From Rhizobium sp. (GTDB lineage: Bacteria; Pseudomonadota; Alphaproteobacteria; Rhizobiales; Rhizobiaceae): a stretch of 40,903 nucleotides of DNA. Positions 8,570 to 17,580 of this stretch are shown piece after piece (the first letter of the stretch is position 1; every line of letters begins with the position of its first letter). A program made the position numbers and the translations under genes. The notes beneath the pieces are model-generated. The model did no database searches. It was not told the DNA's origin and was given only the letters and a program-made list of their open reading frames with translations. The stretch covers positions 1 to 40,903 of the forward strand of contig JARXAK010000208.1 of assembly GCA_029865885.1 (NCBI GenBank). Reading direction: 5' to 3'.

Positions 8570-9922
8570 TCATTCGGCAGCCTGCACGACCTGATGGTCG
8601 GCGGCATATCGGTTGATCGGGAACGGCAGGCCTAGGTTTTCGCGGAGCGTCCGGCCCTCATAGGCGGTGCGGAAGAGCCCGCGGCGTTGCAGCTCGGGGA
8701 TGACGAGATCGACGAAGTCGTTGAGACCAGTCGGAAGCCAGGGCGGCAGGATGTTGAAGCCGTCAGCCGCTTCATTTTCGAACCATTGCTGCAGCGTGTC
8801 GGCAATCTGCACGGGCGTTCCGACAATGGTGAAGTGACCGCGCGCCGATGCGACCCACTGGTAGAGCTGGCGGATCGAGAAATTGTTCTCGTCGGCGATC
8901 TGGCGGATCAACGCCTGCCGGCTCTTCATGCCCTCGGTCGGGGGCGCGGGTGGCAGTGGACCGTCGAGAGCGTAGCCCCTCAGATCGAGCGTGCCCCCCG
9001 TCAGGCCGTTGAGCAGGCCGATGCCGTCTTCCTCCAGGATCAGCGAGGTCAGGCGATCGTATTTCTCGCGCGCTTCTTCTTCGGTGCGGCCGACAAAGGG
9101 CGAGACACCGGGCATGACCAGCACGTGGTCGGGGTTGCGCCCGAGGCCGCGAGCGCGGTTCTTGATGTCGCGATAGAATTCCTGTGCCGTGTCGATGTGC
9201 TGGTGGGCGGTGAAGATCACCTCCGCTGTTGCGGCGGCCAGCCCACGGCCGTCATCGGATTGGCCTGCCTGGACGATGACCGGATGCCCCTGGCGCGAGC
9301 GCGAGACGTTGAGCGGTCCCTTGACCCTGAAGTGCTCGCCCTTGTGAGCGGCATCATGCAGCTTGCCGGGATCGAAGAAGACACCGGTTTCCTTATCGCG
9401 GATGAAGACATCGTCCTCAAAACTCTCCCAGAGCTTCTTGACGACATCGACATGCTCGGCGGCGCGCTTGTAGCGGTCGGCATGCGGGAGCTGCTGATCA
9501 CGGTTGAAGTTCTGCGCCGTGGCATCGCCCGTTGTCGTGACGACGTTCCAGCCGGCGCGACCGTCCGAGATCAGATCAAGCGAGGCGAACTTGCGCGCCG
9601 TATTATAAGGCTCCTCATAGGTCGTTGAAGCCGTCGCGATGAAGCCGAGATGGGTGGTGAAGGGAGCGAGCGCCGAAAACAGCGTCACGGGCTCAAAGCC
9701 GGCGACCCTTGCATTGCCGCCTTCCCGCGCGCCGCCGAAGCCGACGGCCAGACCGTCGGCGAGGAAGTAGGCGTCGAACAACCCCCTCTCCGCGGTGAGG
9801 GCCAACTGCTTGTGAAACTCGAGGCTGACGGCACCATCCGCCGGCTGATCCGGATGCCGCCAGGAGGCGATATGCTGTCCGCCGCCGGGAAGGAATGCCC
9901 CTAGTCTGATCTTGCGTGTCAT
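8570..9922 (-). CDS. NtaA/SnaA/DszA-family FMN-dependent monooxygenase
   Basis: 450 residues, typical for the two-component FMNH2-dependent bacterial luciferase-like monooxygenases of the nitrilotriacetate/dibenzothiophene-sulfone type. Visible family landmarks: RLGAFLPGGGQHIASWRHP at the N-terminus, FIATASTTYEEPYNTARKFA, LDLISDGRAGWNVVTT, HPVIVQAGQSDDGR, and DGFNILPPWLPTGLNDFVD near the end. It uses reduced FMN supplied by a separate reductase, and a flavin reductase is encoded at 11.5-12.1 kb. Being first in an operon with an SsuABC-like importer argues for desulfurisation of an imported organosulfur compound. An AGAGGACC element precedes the ATG. Exact substrate unknown. Confidence 0.92.
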   Translation of the reverse strand: MTRKIRLGAFLPGGGQHIASWRHPDQPADGAVSLEFHKQLALTAERGLFDAYFLADGLAVGFGGAREGGNARVAGFEPVTLFSALAPFTTHLGFIATASTTYEEPYNTARKFASLDLISDGRAGWNVVTTTGDATAQNFNRDQQLPHADRYKRAAEHVDVVKKLWESFEDDVFIRDKETGVFFDPGKLHDAAHKGEHFRVKGPLNVSRSRQGHPVIVQAGQSDDGRGLAAATAEVIFTAHQHIDTAQEFYRDIKNRARGLGRNPDHVLVMPGVSPFVGRTEEEAREKYDRLTSLILEEDGIGLLNGLTGGTLDLRGYALDGPLPPAPPTEGMKSRQALIRQIADENNFSIRQLYQWVASARGHFTIVGTPVQIADTLQQWFENEAADGFNILPPWLPTGLNDFVDLVIPELQRRGLFRTAYEGRTLRENLGLPFPINRYAADHQVVQAAE

Positions 9923-9969
9923 GGCTGGTCCTCTCTCACTCGATTATCGAATGAGGTCAGCCTACATTG

Positions 9970-9986
9970 TCTATAATTTACATAGA
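9970..9986. promoter_or_regulatory. Palindrome in divergent promoter, candidate Rrf2 operator
   Basis: TCTAT-N7-ATAGA with perfect 5-base arms lies 48 bases upstream of the monooxygenase ATG and about 200 bases upstream of the divergent Rrf2 gene. The right half continues into AT-rich sequence (gagaaatg). A related palindrome occurs at 12,157-12,174, in the other divergent promoter of the cluster. I infer a binding site for the Rrf2 regulator encoded alongside; the match to any published Rrf2 consensus has not been tested. Confidence 0.4.
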
Positions 9987-10187
9987 GAAATGGGATTGCG
10001 AAATTTCAGCCGCTCGGCGAATGGATTTTCGAATGTGACGCCGATCTGAGACATCCGCGACGCGGAAGCAAAAAGGCTAACGCACTTGGCTCACCCGATC
10101 CGGAAAACGGCTTGAACGCTTACTTCATAAAAACTATGTACGATGAGCAAAATAACCCTTTGGGCCCTTCGGCCGGATATCTCCGCA

Positions 10188-10634
10188 ATGCTCACCAACA
10201 AAGGCAAATACGGTCTGAAAGCGCTGGTCGACCTCGCGGGTCTGGAGCCAGGGCAAACGGCGTTCGTCACCGACATCGCGACACGCAACAATATTCCGAA
10301 GAAGTTCCTCGATACGATCCTGCTGGAGCTGCGCAACAACGGCTTCCTGCGCTCGAAGAAGGGGCCGAATGGCGGCTATGCGCTGTCAAAACCCGCAGAT
10401 GAGATCATGATCGGCCAGGTCATCCGCGCCCTTGACGGGCCACTTGCGCCAATCCGCTGCGCCAGTCGTACGGCATTCGAAGCATGCGACGATTGCCGGG
10501 ACCCAGCATCATGCCAGATCCGGATTTCCATGACGCAGGTTCGCGATGCCATGGCCGCCGTTCTCGACACAATGACGCTGACGCAATTCGTGGCGTCGGA
10601 ACAGCCCGATCAGGATCTGATCGCCGGCGAGTGA
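10188..10634 (+). CDS. Rrf2-family transcriptional regulator
   Basis: 148 residues from the ATG at 10188, chosen because Rrf2 proteins begin almost exactly like this (MLTNKGKYGLKALVDLA); an in-frame ATG at 10143 would add 15 unusual residues. The winged helix follows (VTDIATRNNIPKKFLDTILL, then LRNNGFLRSKKGPNGGYAL). A Cys cluster lies in the C-terminal half (RCAS, then EACDDCRDPASC), the region where IscR and its relatives hold an iron-sulfur cluster. It is divergent from the monooxygenase operon and most likely controls it in response to sulfur or cysteine status, as CymR does in Firmicutes. It converges with the next gene and overlaps it by 25 bases. Confidence 0.9.
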   Translation: MLTNKGKYGLKALVDLAGLEPGQTAFVTDIATRNNIPKKFLDTILLELRNNGFLRSKKGPNGGYALSKPADEIMIGQVIRALDGPLAPIRCASRTAFEACDDCRDPASCQIRISMTQVRDAMAAVLDTMTLTQFVASEQPDQDLIAGE

Positions 10635-11488
10635 TCCATGGAACAGCGCAAACGCGCCGTGTCCAGTGCGAGGCAGAAAAGATCGATCTGCGCAAGATCG
10701 ATCGGGGGATCGTCCACCTGAATGCCATCGATAAGAGAGGCTGCCTTCTGGATCATCGCGTCCAGGAGTTCGAGTTCGATTGCGGCAGAAGGATCTGCCC
10801 CTGAGGTCAGTGTCTTCGCGCTAACTCGTCCGTGGGCTGCGGCAGCCATCAGAAAGGCTGTCATCAGTTGCGCCAGACAGTCCGCATTCACACCGAGGGA
10901 GAGAATGTAATCGGGATGGACGGTCAATTCCGATGACGAATCTTCGCCGCGGAGTGACACGCGCTTGCTGTCCAGAATGGCGGCCATCGGTTCAGAACCT
11001 GATCCAGACGCCCTTATGATTTGCCAGTCCGCAGCACCGATCTCGAAATCCGACCCGCCATTGTCCAAGGCGAAAGCCAGACCCGACTGTACGAGCCTCG
11101 GTGGCGAAACACCCTCGCGACGAGCGCTCAAGTCGAAGACATCGCCCAGCACAACGCGTACGTAAATCGCCTTGCGCTGTTCTGCCGATCCGCTGGTGCG
11201 GACCAGTTCCAACGCGACAAGATGTCGGAGCAGTTTCTGCGCCGCTTCTGCATCCCAGGTGGTCAGTCGGCTAACGGCCTCGGCGACGATGAGGTTCGAG
11301 ATATCCGCTCCCCCGAAGCTCGCGGGAATGGACATGGCGAGAAGCCCGCTCGTAGGCAGATTGGAGGCCTGATCCGGATTGTGACCTGTCGCAGAGGGTC
11401 CTAAGCGATCGAGCGCGGCCAAGACATCGGCCTCCCGCGTCAGGGCAACCGGTACGGGTCGCAATCGATCAGCCGTCGATACCACCAT
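10610..11488 (-). CDS. SfnB/DszC-like acyl-CoA dehydrogenase-type flavoprotein, short
   Basis: 292 residues from the ATG at 11488, which has GGAGGAGGG 8 bases upstream. Regions such as MSIPASFGGADISNLIVAEA, with alternating helices and a central strand segment (VQSGLAFALDNGG, DWQIIRASG), resemble the SfnB/DszC branch of acyl-CoA dehydrogenase-fold monooxygenases used in dimethylsulfone and dibenzothiophene metabolism. Family members are usually near 400 residues, so this one is about a quarter shorter and motifs in the second half are weak. It may be a degenerate or specialised relative rather than a working oxygenase. It follows the flavin reductase gene on the same strand and overlaps the 3' end of the Rrf2 gene. 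Confidence 0.6.
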   Translation of the reverse strand: MVVSTADRLRPVPVALTREADVLAALDRLGPSATGHNPDQASNLPTSGLLAMSIPASFGGADISNLIVAEAVSRLTTWDAEAAQKLLRHLVALELVRTSGSAEQRKAIYVRVVLGDVFDLSARREGVSPPRLVQSGLAFALDNGGSDFEIGAADWQIIRASGSGSEPMAAILDSKRVSLRGEDSSSELTVHPDYILSLGVNADCLAQLMTAFLMAAAAHGRVSAKTLTSGADPSAAIELELLDAMIQKAASLIDGIQVDDPPIDLAQIDLFCLALDTARLRCSMDHSPAIRS

Positions 11489-11518
11489 CAAACAGACCCT
11501 CCTCCACTCAAGCCAGAG

Positions 11519-12073
11519 TTACGTCACCGCGTGGTATTTGCCATTCTGATACAGGAGTGAACTCCCACCGCTCAAGCGTATCGAGAGGACGCGACCGATC
11601 AGGATGACATGGCTGTGTCGCTCGATCGCCTCCTCAACTTCGCAGTCGAGTGCTGCAACCGCATCTTCCAGCACTGGCGCTCCGCTGGCAAGCCTCGTCC
11701 ATTCTGCTCCAATATAGCGCTCGGGTCCCTTCAATCCACCAATGCCCGCAAAGCGGTTTGCAATCTCCTGATGGGCCGCACCAATCACATTGACCGCGAA
11801 ATGGCGGTAACGCTCCACGACGGGCCAGGTGGTGGAGGATCTGTTGAGGGACACCAGCATACGCGGGGGATCGACGGACAATGCCGTCGCAGAGGTGACC
11901 GTGGCGCCTGAGCGCTCAGCACCTTCACCTGCCGTGATCACGCTGACACCGCCACCCAGCGTTCTCAAGGCCTCCTTCAGACCGGCCGCGTCGGCTGGTC
12001 TATCGGACAACAGTCGATCTGACGCTGGGCGAAGGCGCGGCTCACTGAATTCACTCGCGATAAAAACGTTCAT
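11519..12073 (-). CDS. Flavin reductase-like (FMN-binding split barrel) protein
   Basis: 184 residues from the ATG at 12073 (GGAGAGGTCAG upstream); a longer frame to 12139 has no supporting ribosome site. The core is the flavin-reductase-like domain: LRTLGGGVSVITAGEG, then GATVTSATALSVDPPRMLVS, SLNRSSTTW, FAVNVIGAAHQEIANRFAG, and a terminal YQNGKYHAV. It should use NAD(P)H to make the FMNH2 that the luciferase-like monooxygenase consumes. It heads a two-gene minus-strand operon with the SfnB-like gene and diverges from the FAD/NAD(P)-binding protein gene. Confidence 0.88.
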   Translation of the reverse strand: MNVFIASEFSEPRLRPASDRLLSDRPADAAGLKEALRTLGGGVSVITAGEGAERSGATVTSATALSVDPPRMLVSLNRSSTTWPVVERYRHFAVNVIGAAHQEIANRFAGIGGLKGPERYIGAEWTRLASGAPVLEDAVAALDCEVEEAIERHSHVILIGRVLSIRLSGGSSLLYQNGKYHAVT

Positions 12074-12156
12074 CTGACCTCTCCGTGCAGACTGGATATG
12101 AAGCATGGGTAACAGCTGAGGAACCGAAGCAGTAGACAAGCGTTTTTAATCTCCAT

Positions 12157-12174
12157 ATATTTTATAGAAAATAT
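12157..12174. promoter_or_regulatory. Palindrome in flavin reductase / FAD-protein divergent promoter
   Basis: ATATTTT-ATAG-AAAATAT, perfect 7-base arms around ATAG, lies between the flavin reductase (start 12073) and the FAD/NAD(P)-binding gene (start 12214). It shares the pattern ATAxTTTAxxATAGA with the palindrome at 9,970-9,986. A common regulator for the two divergent promoters, most simply the Rrf2 protein, is inferred. Confidence 0.4.
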
Positions 12175-12213
12175 GCCCAGATCTGCCACCCGCGAACCGG
12201 AAGGAAGACTGCC

Positions 12214-13674
12214 ATGTTGAAGATCAGGATGTCGTCGCCGAGACTGCAGGCGCAAACGCCGCGCCCCGGCTCCCGCGTCGCAATCATCGGCGGCGGATAT
12301 ACGGGTGCGATCATTGCCAAACTTCTCGTCGAGCGCGGGGTCCGGGACATTGAAGAGGTGACGGTCTTCGAGCCCCGCGAGCAGCTCGGATGTGGCCTTG
12401 CCTATGATGTCAAGAACATCGATGTCCGCCTGAATGTCGCGGCACACAGAATGCGCGCCATCCCCGGCGCTCCGACAGCCTTCCTCCACTGGCTGCAGAC
12501 CAGCGGAACGCTCACCGTCGATCCGGATGCCGTGACCCCGGAAGGCATCTTTGCTCGGCGCCGCGATTTCGGACGGTTCATGCAGGCACAACTTGCGCCC
12601 CATCTCGACAGTGGTGCGGTGCGACACATCCGCGATGTCGTTCGGGTTGTCGAGCGACAGAATGAGCAGTGGCAGATTTGCGGGGCTGACGGCACCATCG
12701 TCATGGCCGACATTCTGATCCTTGCGACCGGGCATCCTCCCGCCTCTAGACCACCCGTCGTCGACAGGCTGAGCGCTTTGGCAACAAGCCGTGTCAAAGA
12801 TAGCCTTGCCGCTGATGCGTTCAACGAAATCGGAAAGTGCGATCCCGTCCTCATCGTCGGCTCCGGTCTTACCGCAATTGATGCCCTCTGCCGCCTGAAG
12901 GCCCTTGGCCACACCGGGACCGTCAGCCTTCTGTCCCGCACGGGCCTTATACCGAGACCGCATGCTGGCGGTGGCTTTTCCCCCTTTGGTGACTTCCGTA
13001 GCACCGACCTCGCGTCGGCCAAAAAGCTTCTGTCGAAGGTGCGAGCGACGATCAGAGATGCGCAGGCGCAGGGCATACCCTGGCAGTCCGTGTTCGATGC
13101 TCTGCGTCAGGATGCACCGTCATTGTGGCAAGCGCTGCCGATGCGCGAGCGACAAAAAATCCTGAGGCGCCTCCGCCGCTGGTACGATGTTCATCGGTAC
13201 CGCATGCCACCCCAAGGGGCCGCCATCCTCGAACTGGGCATCGACACTGGTCGGGTCAGACTGGAAACGGGCGATCTCGTCTCCATCACTGAAGACAGGC
13301 AAGGCCTCCATGCAACGGTAAACACCCGCGAAGGAAGGACTGAGTTTCGCTGTCACCACATCCTTTTGGCGACTGGTCCTGATTTCCGGGACTATGCGGC
13401 CCACCAGCGGTTTCTACTGGATATGTATCGGGATGGCTTCATCCATTCAGATCCGCTCGGTTTCGGCCTTGCTTGCGACTTTGCTGGCAGAGCCCTCACT
13501 GTTGCAGGAACACCGAACTCCACGCTCTTCGTCGCCGGACCGCCCGCTCGCCCAGCATTCGGTGAGCTGACAGGCGTCCCGGAAATTGCCGCGCAAGCTG
13601 CGAGCTTGGTGGAGCGGATTATCGGCTGTTGTGCCCGCGAGACGAGGACCATCGTCATTAGCCCAACGATGTGA
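12214..13674 (+). CDS. FAD/NAD(P)-binding oxidoreductase (COG4529 type)
   Basis: 486 residues. The N-terminal Rossmann dinucleotide motif is VAIIGGGYTGAIIAKLL (residues about 22-38), and a second one follows at about 210 (VLIVGSGLTAIDAL). Other family landmarks are EPREQLGCGLAYD, LNVAAHRMRAIPGAP and an ATGHPP strand end, then TGPDFRDY near residue 390. This corresponds to the FAD-NAD(P)-binding family that includes putative hydroxyacyl or sulfur-compound oxidoreductases; no precise reaction is assigned to it. AAGGAAG lies 8 bases before the ATG. It diverges from the flavin reductase operon and closes the sulfur cluster, so a role in redox handling of organosulfur products is likely but inferred. 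Confidence 0.8.
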   Translation: MLKIRMSSPRLQAQTPRPGSRVAIIGGGYTGAIIAKLLVERGVRDIEEVTVFEPREQLGCGLAYDVKNIDVRLNVAAHRMRAIPGAPTAFLHWLQTSGTLTVDPDAVTPEGIFARRRDFGRFMQAQLAPHLDSGAVRHIRDVVRVVERQNEQWQICGADGTIVMADILILATGHPPASRPPVVDRLSALATSRVKDSLAADAFNEIGKCDPVLIVGSGLTAIDALCRLKALGHTGTVSLLSRTGLIPRPHAGGGFSPFGDFRSTDLASAKKLLSKVRATIRDAQAQGIPWQSVFDALRQDAPSLWQALPMRERQKILRRLRRWYDVHRYRMPPQGAAILELGIDTGRVRLETGDLVSITEDRQGLHATVNTREGRTEFRCHHILLATGPDFRDYAAHQRFLLDMYRDGFIHSDPLGFGLACDFAGRALTVAGTPNSTLFVAGPPARPAFGELTGVPEIAAQAASLVERIIGCCARETRTIVISPTM

Positions 13675-13860
13675 ATGGCTGGCACCTACCCTTGCCAAAG
13701 CCCGTAGCGGAACAGCCCCACACCTGCCATGGGACGAAGAAGGTCAGCAGGCTGGTGGCGGCGCGGCGCGTAAACTGGTACCCATCCGGCCCCCATAATG
13801 GTGAGCCTTTCCTTACGCTAATCACCTCATCCGAGGTCGCCAATATCAGCCGTCAGCAGC

Positions 13861-14035
13861 GCGCTCCCGAGCGGAAATAATTGCCGCTCTCCCGCCATGT
13901 TGACGTCAGCCCAAAGCCCGGACACAAAGAATGACATGCACGGTCGCTCGCGGCAGAAAAACATAGTGAAATCAAAGGAAATTTTGTTACGTCTCTGAAT
14001 TCATGTGAGAATCCAGGCTCTCCAGGCGAGCCATT
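13861..14035 (+). repeat. Dispersed repeat, copy A (short)
   Basis: This copy begins at GCGCTCCCGAGCGG and contains the conserved hairpin GAGCGG (13869-13874)/CCGCTC (13884-13889), then CCCGCCATGTTGACGTCAG and CCCAAAGCC, and ends near the shared aatccaggctc at about 14,025. It aligns with copies at about 22,313-22,700 and 32,018-32,395 in the same orientation but lacks their left and right extensions. The rest of the 13,675-14,189 gap shows no gene I can support. It sits downstream of kdpE. Confidence 0.75.
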
Positions 14036-14189
14036 TTAGGTCGGTTTTCCGCTCAAAATCAGCGACTGTTTCTCACAGAAAAAAGCGACGCCTTCTCAAC
14101 AACTTGAGCAATCCTGGCTGCCGTTCTTCACCTCAAATGTCGTGCTCAAGCGGGTCTCGCAAAATTAGCTGGGGACCCGGTAGCAGGTT

Positions 14190-14879
14190 TTAGTCCTGCT
14201 CCGCCATCCGATAGCCCACGCCCGGTTCCGTGCGCACGATCCGGGGCTGGGTCGGATCGCGTTCGATCTTCTGGCGGAGCTGGCCGATGAAGACGCGCAG
14301 GTAATGCAGGTCGTCGCCGTGGGCGGGGCCCCAGACGGATGTCAGCAATGTGCGGTGTGTGACGACCCGGCCGGCATGACGAGCGAGCAGCAGGAGCAGG
14401 TCGTATTCCTTCGGCGTCAAATGGACCATCTCGCCACCGCGCGAGACGAGGCGTTTGACAGGATCGATCGTCAGGCCATCGATTTCCATGATGGCCGGGA
14501 TGGCGTCTCTGCGACCTCGATGTCTCAGTGCCGTCCGGATGCGGGCGGTGAGTTCGCCGATCCCGAATGGCTTCTCGATGTAATCGTCGGCGCCCAGATC
14601 GAGTGCCGCGATCTTCTCGCTCTCGCGGTCGCGGGCCGAGAGAATGACGATCGGGATGTCCGACCAGCCGCGCAGGCTCGCGATCACCTCCTTGCCGTCC
14701 ATATCCGGCAGACCGAGATCGAGGATGACGAGATCGGGTGCCTGGGTGGCCACGGCCTTCAGCGCTTCGGCGCCCGTGGCAGCTTCGACGACCTCATAGC
14801 CCGCAGCCGTCAGCGAAGGTTTCAGGAAACGCTGGATTTGCGGCTCGTCATCCACCACCAGGATACGGGACTGGTTCAT
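14190..14879 (-). CDS. kdpE: KdpE, potassium-responsive response regulator
   Basis: 229 residues, OmpR/PhoB family. Receiver domain 1-120 with the acidic pair DD (10-11), phosphoacceptor Asp54 in VILDLGLPDMDG and the Lys in YIEKPFG. A winged-helix effector domain follows (TPKEYDLLLLLARHAGRVVTH, then RVFIGQLRQKIERDP and PGVGYRM). Phosphorylated by KdpD, it activates the kdpFABC promoter at low potassium or high osmolarity. Its ATG overlaps the kdpD stop by 4 bases, and it is the last gene of the operon. Confidence 0.97.
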   Translation of the reverse strand: MNQSRILVVDDEPQIQRFLKPSLTAAGYEVVEAATGAEALKAVATQAPDLVILDLGLPDMDGKEVIASLRGWSDIPIVILSARDRESEKIAALDLGADDYIEKPFGIGELTARIRTALRHRGRRDAIPAIMEIDGLTIDPVKRLVSRGGEMVHLTPKEYDLLLLLARHAGRVVTHRTLLTSVWGPAHGDDLHYLRVFIGQLRQKIERDPTQPRIVRTEPGVGYRMAEQD

Positions 14880-17566
14880 CGGACATCGCCCCTTGGTTCA
14901 TTGCTTCCGGGAAACCGCATGACGATGCGCGTGCCCCGCTTCTTGAGAGCCGGGCTCTCCGCATGGATCCTGCCGCCCATGGCCTCGACGAAGCCGCGAG
15001 CGATGGAAAGCCCAAGCCCGGTGCCCGGCGAGCGACCGTCCGGCTTACCCCTGCGATAGAATTTTTCGAAGATCCGGTCCAGATCCTCCGGTGGGATGCC
15101 CTTGCCGTAATCGGTGACCGAGATCAGCACATCCTTGCCGTCGCGGCGGGCGTAAACATTGATCGGTTCGTCGCCGCCATATTTCACCGCATTGTCCAGA
15201 AGGTTGAAGAGGACCTGACCGATCAGCACGCTGTCGCCCCGGATCAGTGGCAGATCCGCCGCGATGCCGGTCTCGATGATGCGACCTGTCGCGTGTTTGC
15301 GCGTCCGCTCGACTGCCGACTGGACGACGTCGGCGACATCTACCCAATCCTGTTTCGGCTTCAGCGTGCCGGCCTCGATCCGGGTCATGTCGAGCAGATT
15401 GGCGACGAAGCGGCTCATGCGTCCGCTTTCCTCCTCGATCGACTGCAACAGGTCGTCACGGTTCTCCGGCGTCATGCGCTCACCGAGTTGGCGCAAGCCG
15501 GTCACGGCACCGGTGATTGTTGCCAGCGGGGTGCGCAGGTCATGGGAGATCGAGGATAGGAGCGCTTCACGGTAGCGCTCGCCTTCAAGCCTTGCGGCCT
15601 GCTCGACGGTCTCAACGGCCAGGCGCGCGCGATCAAGCGCAATCGCCGTCTGATCAAGGATGGCTGTCAGCGAGCGCTCGGCATTGATGTCGAGCCTTTT
15701 GCCGGCATGTTCGATGCCACAGACCCCGACAATGCCGTGTGGACCGAGCAAGGGTCGAAACTCGAAGCGGCTGTTCGGCAGCGTTCCCGTGCCATGGCCC
15801 GCCGGCTCGCGCTTGTCATGCGTCCAGCGGGCGGCCGTCAGGTCGGTCACGTCGAGTTCCGTATCCGGCGGCCAGGCGGCGGCCACGCTGAGATCGCCTT
15901 TGCGCGGCACGAGCAGCACGACCTTGCGCTTGAGGCTCGCCTGCAATTGCGAGACGGCGAGCCAGATCGCATCCTCGCCCTTGGCCGTGCTCGCAAGTTT
16001 GCGGGAGAAATCAAAGAGCGACTGGAGGGCCGTTGCCCTGACCCGCGCGATCTCCGCCTGCTCGCGGATGCGAGAGGCCAGACCGCCGGCGATGATGGCC
16101 ACAGCGAGAAAGACGAAGAGCGCGAAGACCTCGTGCGGCGCGGCAATCGTGAACGTGTGGCGGGGATTGATGAAGAAGAAATTGTAGGAGAGCGCCGAGA
16201 GGAGTGCTGCGAGGAATGCCGAAGCGTAACCGCCGACCACCGAGGCGCCGAGGACGGCGAGGAGAAAGAGCAGCGATATGTTCGGCAGTTCGACGAAGAC
16301 GTCGATCCCCTTGCCCAGGACCGTCGTCAGGGCGACGAAACCGAAAGCCCAGAGGGCCGATTGTCTGAACGCGGAAACTCCTGGGAGGCGGAACAATGGC
16401 CGCACGCGTTCCGTGGTCGAACTCTCCGGCGTAACGATATGGATGCCGAGACCTGACGCCCTGCGCGCGAGCGCATCCGGCAGCGAGCGGGTGACGAGCG
16501 TCTGCCAGCGGTTCCGCTTGCGCGTGCCGATCACGATCTGGGTGGCGTGCTCGCGCCGTGCGAGTTTCAGGATTTCTTCGACAAAGTCATTGCCGATGAC
16601 GCGCCGCGTCTCCGCGCCAAGCTGCTCGGCCAGACGGAAGAGCGTTTCGATCCGTTGCAGGCGTTCCGGCGTCTCGACTTCCCGGTCGGCCCGCTCGATC
16701 GAGACGACCAGCCAGGGTGCGTTGAGCCCCGAGGCCAGACGGCTTGCGACGCGCACGACCTTTTCCGAGAGGGGATCCGAGCCGACGCAGACGATGAGGC
16801 GTTCTCCGGTCGCCCAGGGACCGTCGATGGCATTCTGCTTCAGATAATCGACCATCTGGTCGTCGACGCGGTCGGCGGTACGGCGAAGCGCCAGCTCACG
16901 CAGGGCCGTCAGATTGCCGAGGCGGAAGAAGCGGTCGACAGCGCGGTTGGCGCTTTCGGGCAGATAGACCTTTCCGTCCTTCAGCCGCTCGATGAGTTCG
17001 GATGGCGCAAGGTCAACCAGCAGCACCTCGTCGGCCCGTTTGAGCACGGTATCGGGCACGCGCTCACGCACGGTCACGCCGGTGATCTGGGCGACGAGAT
17101 CGGCGAGACTTTCGAGATGCTGGATGTTGAGCGCCGTCCAGACATCGATACCGGCTGCGATCAGCTCCTCGATGTCCTGGTGGCGCTTCGGATGGCGGCT
17201 GTCTTCCGGGTTGGAATGGGCAAGCTCGTCGACGATGACGATCCGGGGACGCCTTTCCAGCGCCGCATCGAGGTCGAATTCCTCCAGCATCCGGCCGCGA
17301 TGGGCCACCCTGCGACGTGGCAGAATCTCGAGTCCCTCAAGCAGTGCTGCCGTCTCGCCGCGACCGTGGGTCTCGACAAGCCCGACGACCAGATCCACGC
17401 CGTCGGCCTTCAGGCGTTTGGCCCGTGACAGCATGGCATAGGTCTTGCCGACGCCGGGAGCAGCGCCCAGAAAAACGGTCAGCTTGCCCCGGCGGTCCTT
17501 ATTCGCCAGAGCAAGCAGGGCATCGGGATCGGGACGTCTATCGTCCCTGCGGTCGTCATCCGCCAT
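14876..17566 (-). CDS. kdpD: KdpD, sensor histidine kinase
   Basis: 896 residues, the family's usual size. The N-terminal KdpD domain has Walker A GAAPGVGKT (34-42) and VDELAHSNP; a universal-stress-like domain follows (about 250-370, with IGTRKRNRW). Four closely spaced membrane segments lie near 400-500, then a GAF-like region, the phosphoacceptor His675 in SSISHDLRTPLATITG, and the ATPase domain (NLLDNAVKYGG, then GKGIPPEDLDRIFEKFYR and GTGLGLSIARGF). It senses potassium supply and turgor and controls KdpE. It starts 14 bases after the kdpC stop. Confidence 0.97.
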   Translation of the reverse strand: MADDDRRDDRRPDPDALLALANKDRRGKLTVFLGAAPGVGKTYAMLSRAKRLKADGVDLVVGLVETHGRGETAALLEGLEILPRRRVAHRGRMLEEFDLDAALERRPRIVIVDELAHSNPEDSRHPKRHQDIEELIAAGIDVWTALNIQHLESLADLVAQITGVTVRERVPDTVLKRADEVLLVDLAPSELIERLKDGKVYLPESANRAVDRFFRLGNLTALRELALRRTADRVDDQMVDYLKQNAIDGPWATGERLIVCVGSDPLSEKVVRVASRLASGLNAPWLVVSIERADREVETPERLQRIETLFRLAEQLGAETRRVIGNDFVEEILKLARREHATQIVIGTRKRNRWQTLVTRSLPDALARRASGLGIHIVTPESSTTERVRPLFRLPGVSAFRQSALWAFGFVALTTVLGKGIDVFVELPNISLLFLLAVLGASVVGGYASAFLAALLSALSYNFFFINPRHTFTIAAPHEVFALFVFLAVAIIAGGLASRIREQAEIARVRATALQSLFDFSRKLASTAKGEDAIWLAVSQLQASLKRKVVLLVPRKGDLSVAAAWPPDTELDVTDLTAARWTHDKREPAGHGTGTLPNSRFEFRPLLGPHGIVGVCGIEHAGKRLDINAERSLTAILDQTAIALDRARLAVETVEQAARLEGERYREALLSSISHDLRTPLATITGAVTGLRQLGERMTPENRDDLLQSIEEESGRMSRFVANLLDMTRIEAGTLKPKQDWVDVADVVQSAVERTRKHATGRIIETGIAADLPLIRGDSVLIGQVLFNLLDNAVKYGGDEPINVYARRDGKDVLISVTDYGKGIPPEDLDRIFEKFYRRGKPDGRSPGTGLGLSIARGFVEAMGGRIHAESPALKKRGTRIVMRFPGSNEPRGDVR

Positions 17567-17580
17567 CTAGGTCTCACATA

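Noticed and set aside
8687-9628. 313-codon open frame on the plus strand
   Set aside because: Antisense shadow of the luciferase-like monooxygenase; no ribosome site and no domain.
16547-17428. 293-codon open frame on the plus strand
   Set aside because: Antisense shadow of kdpD; the kdpD motifs are complete on the other strand.
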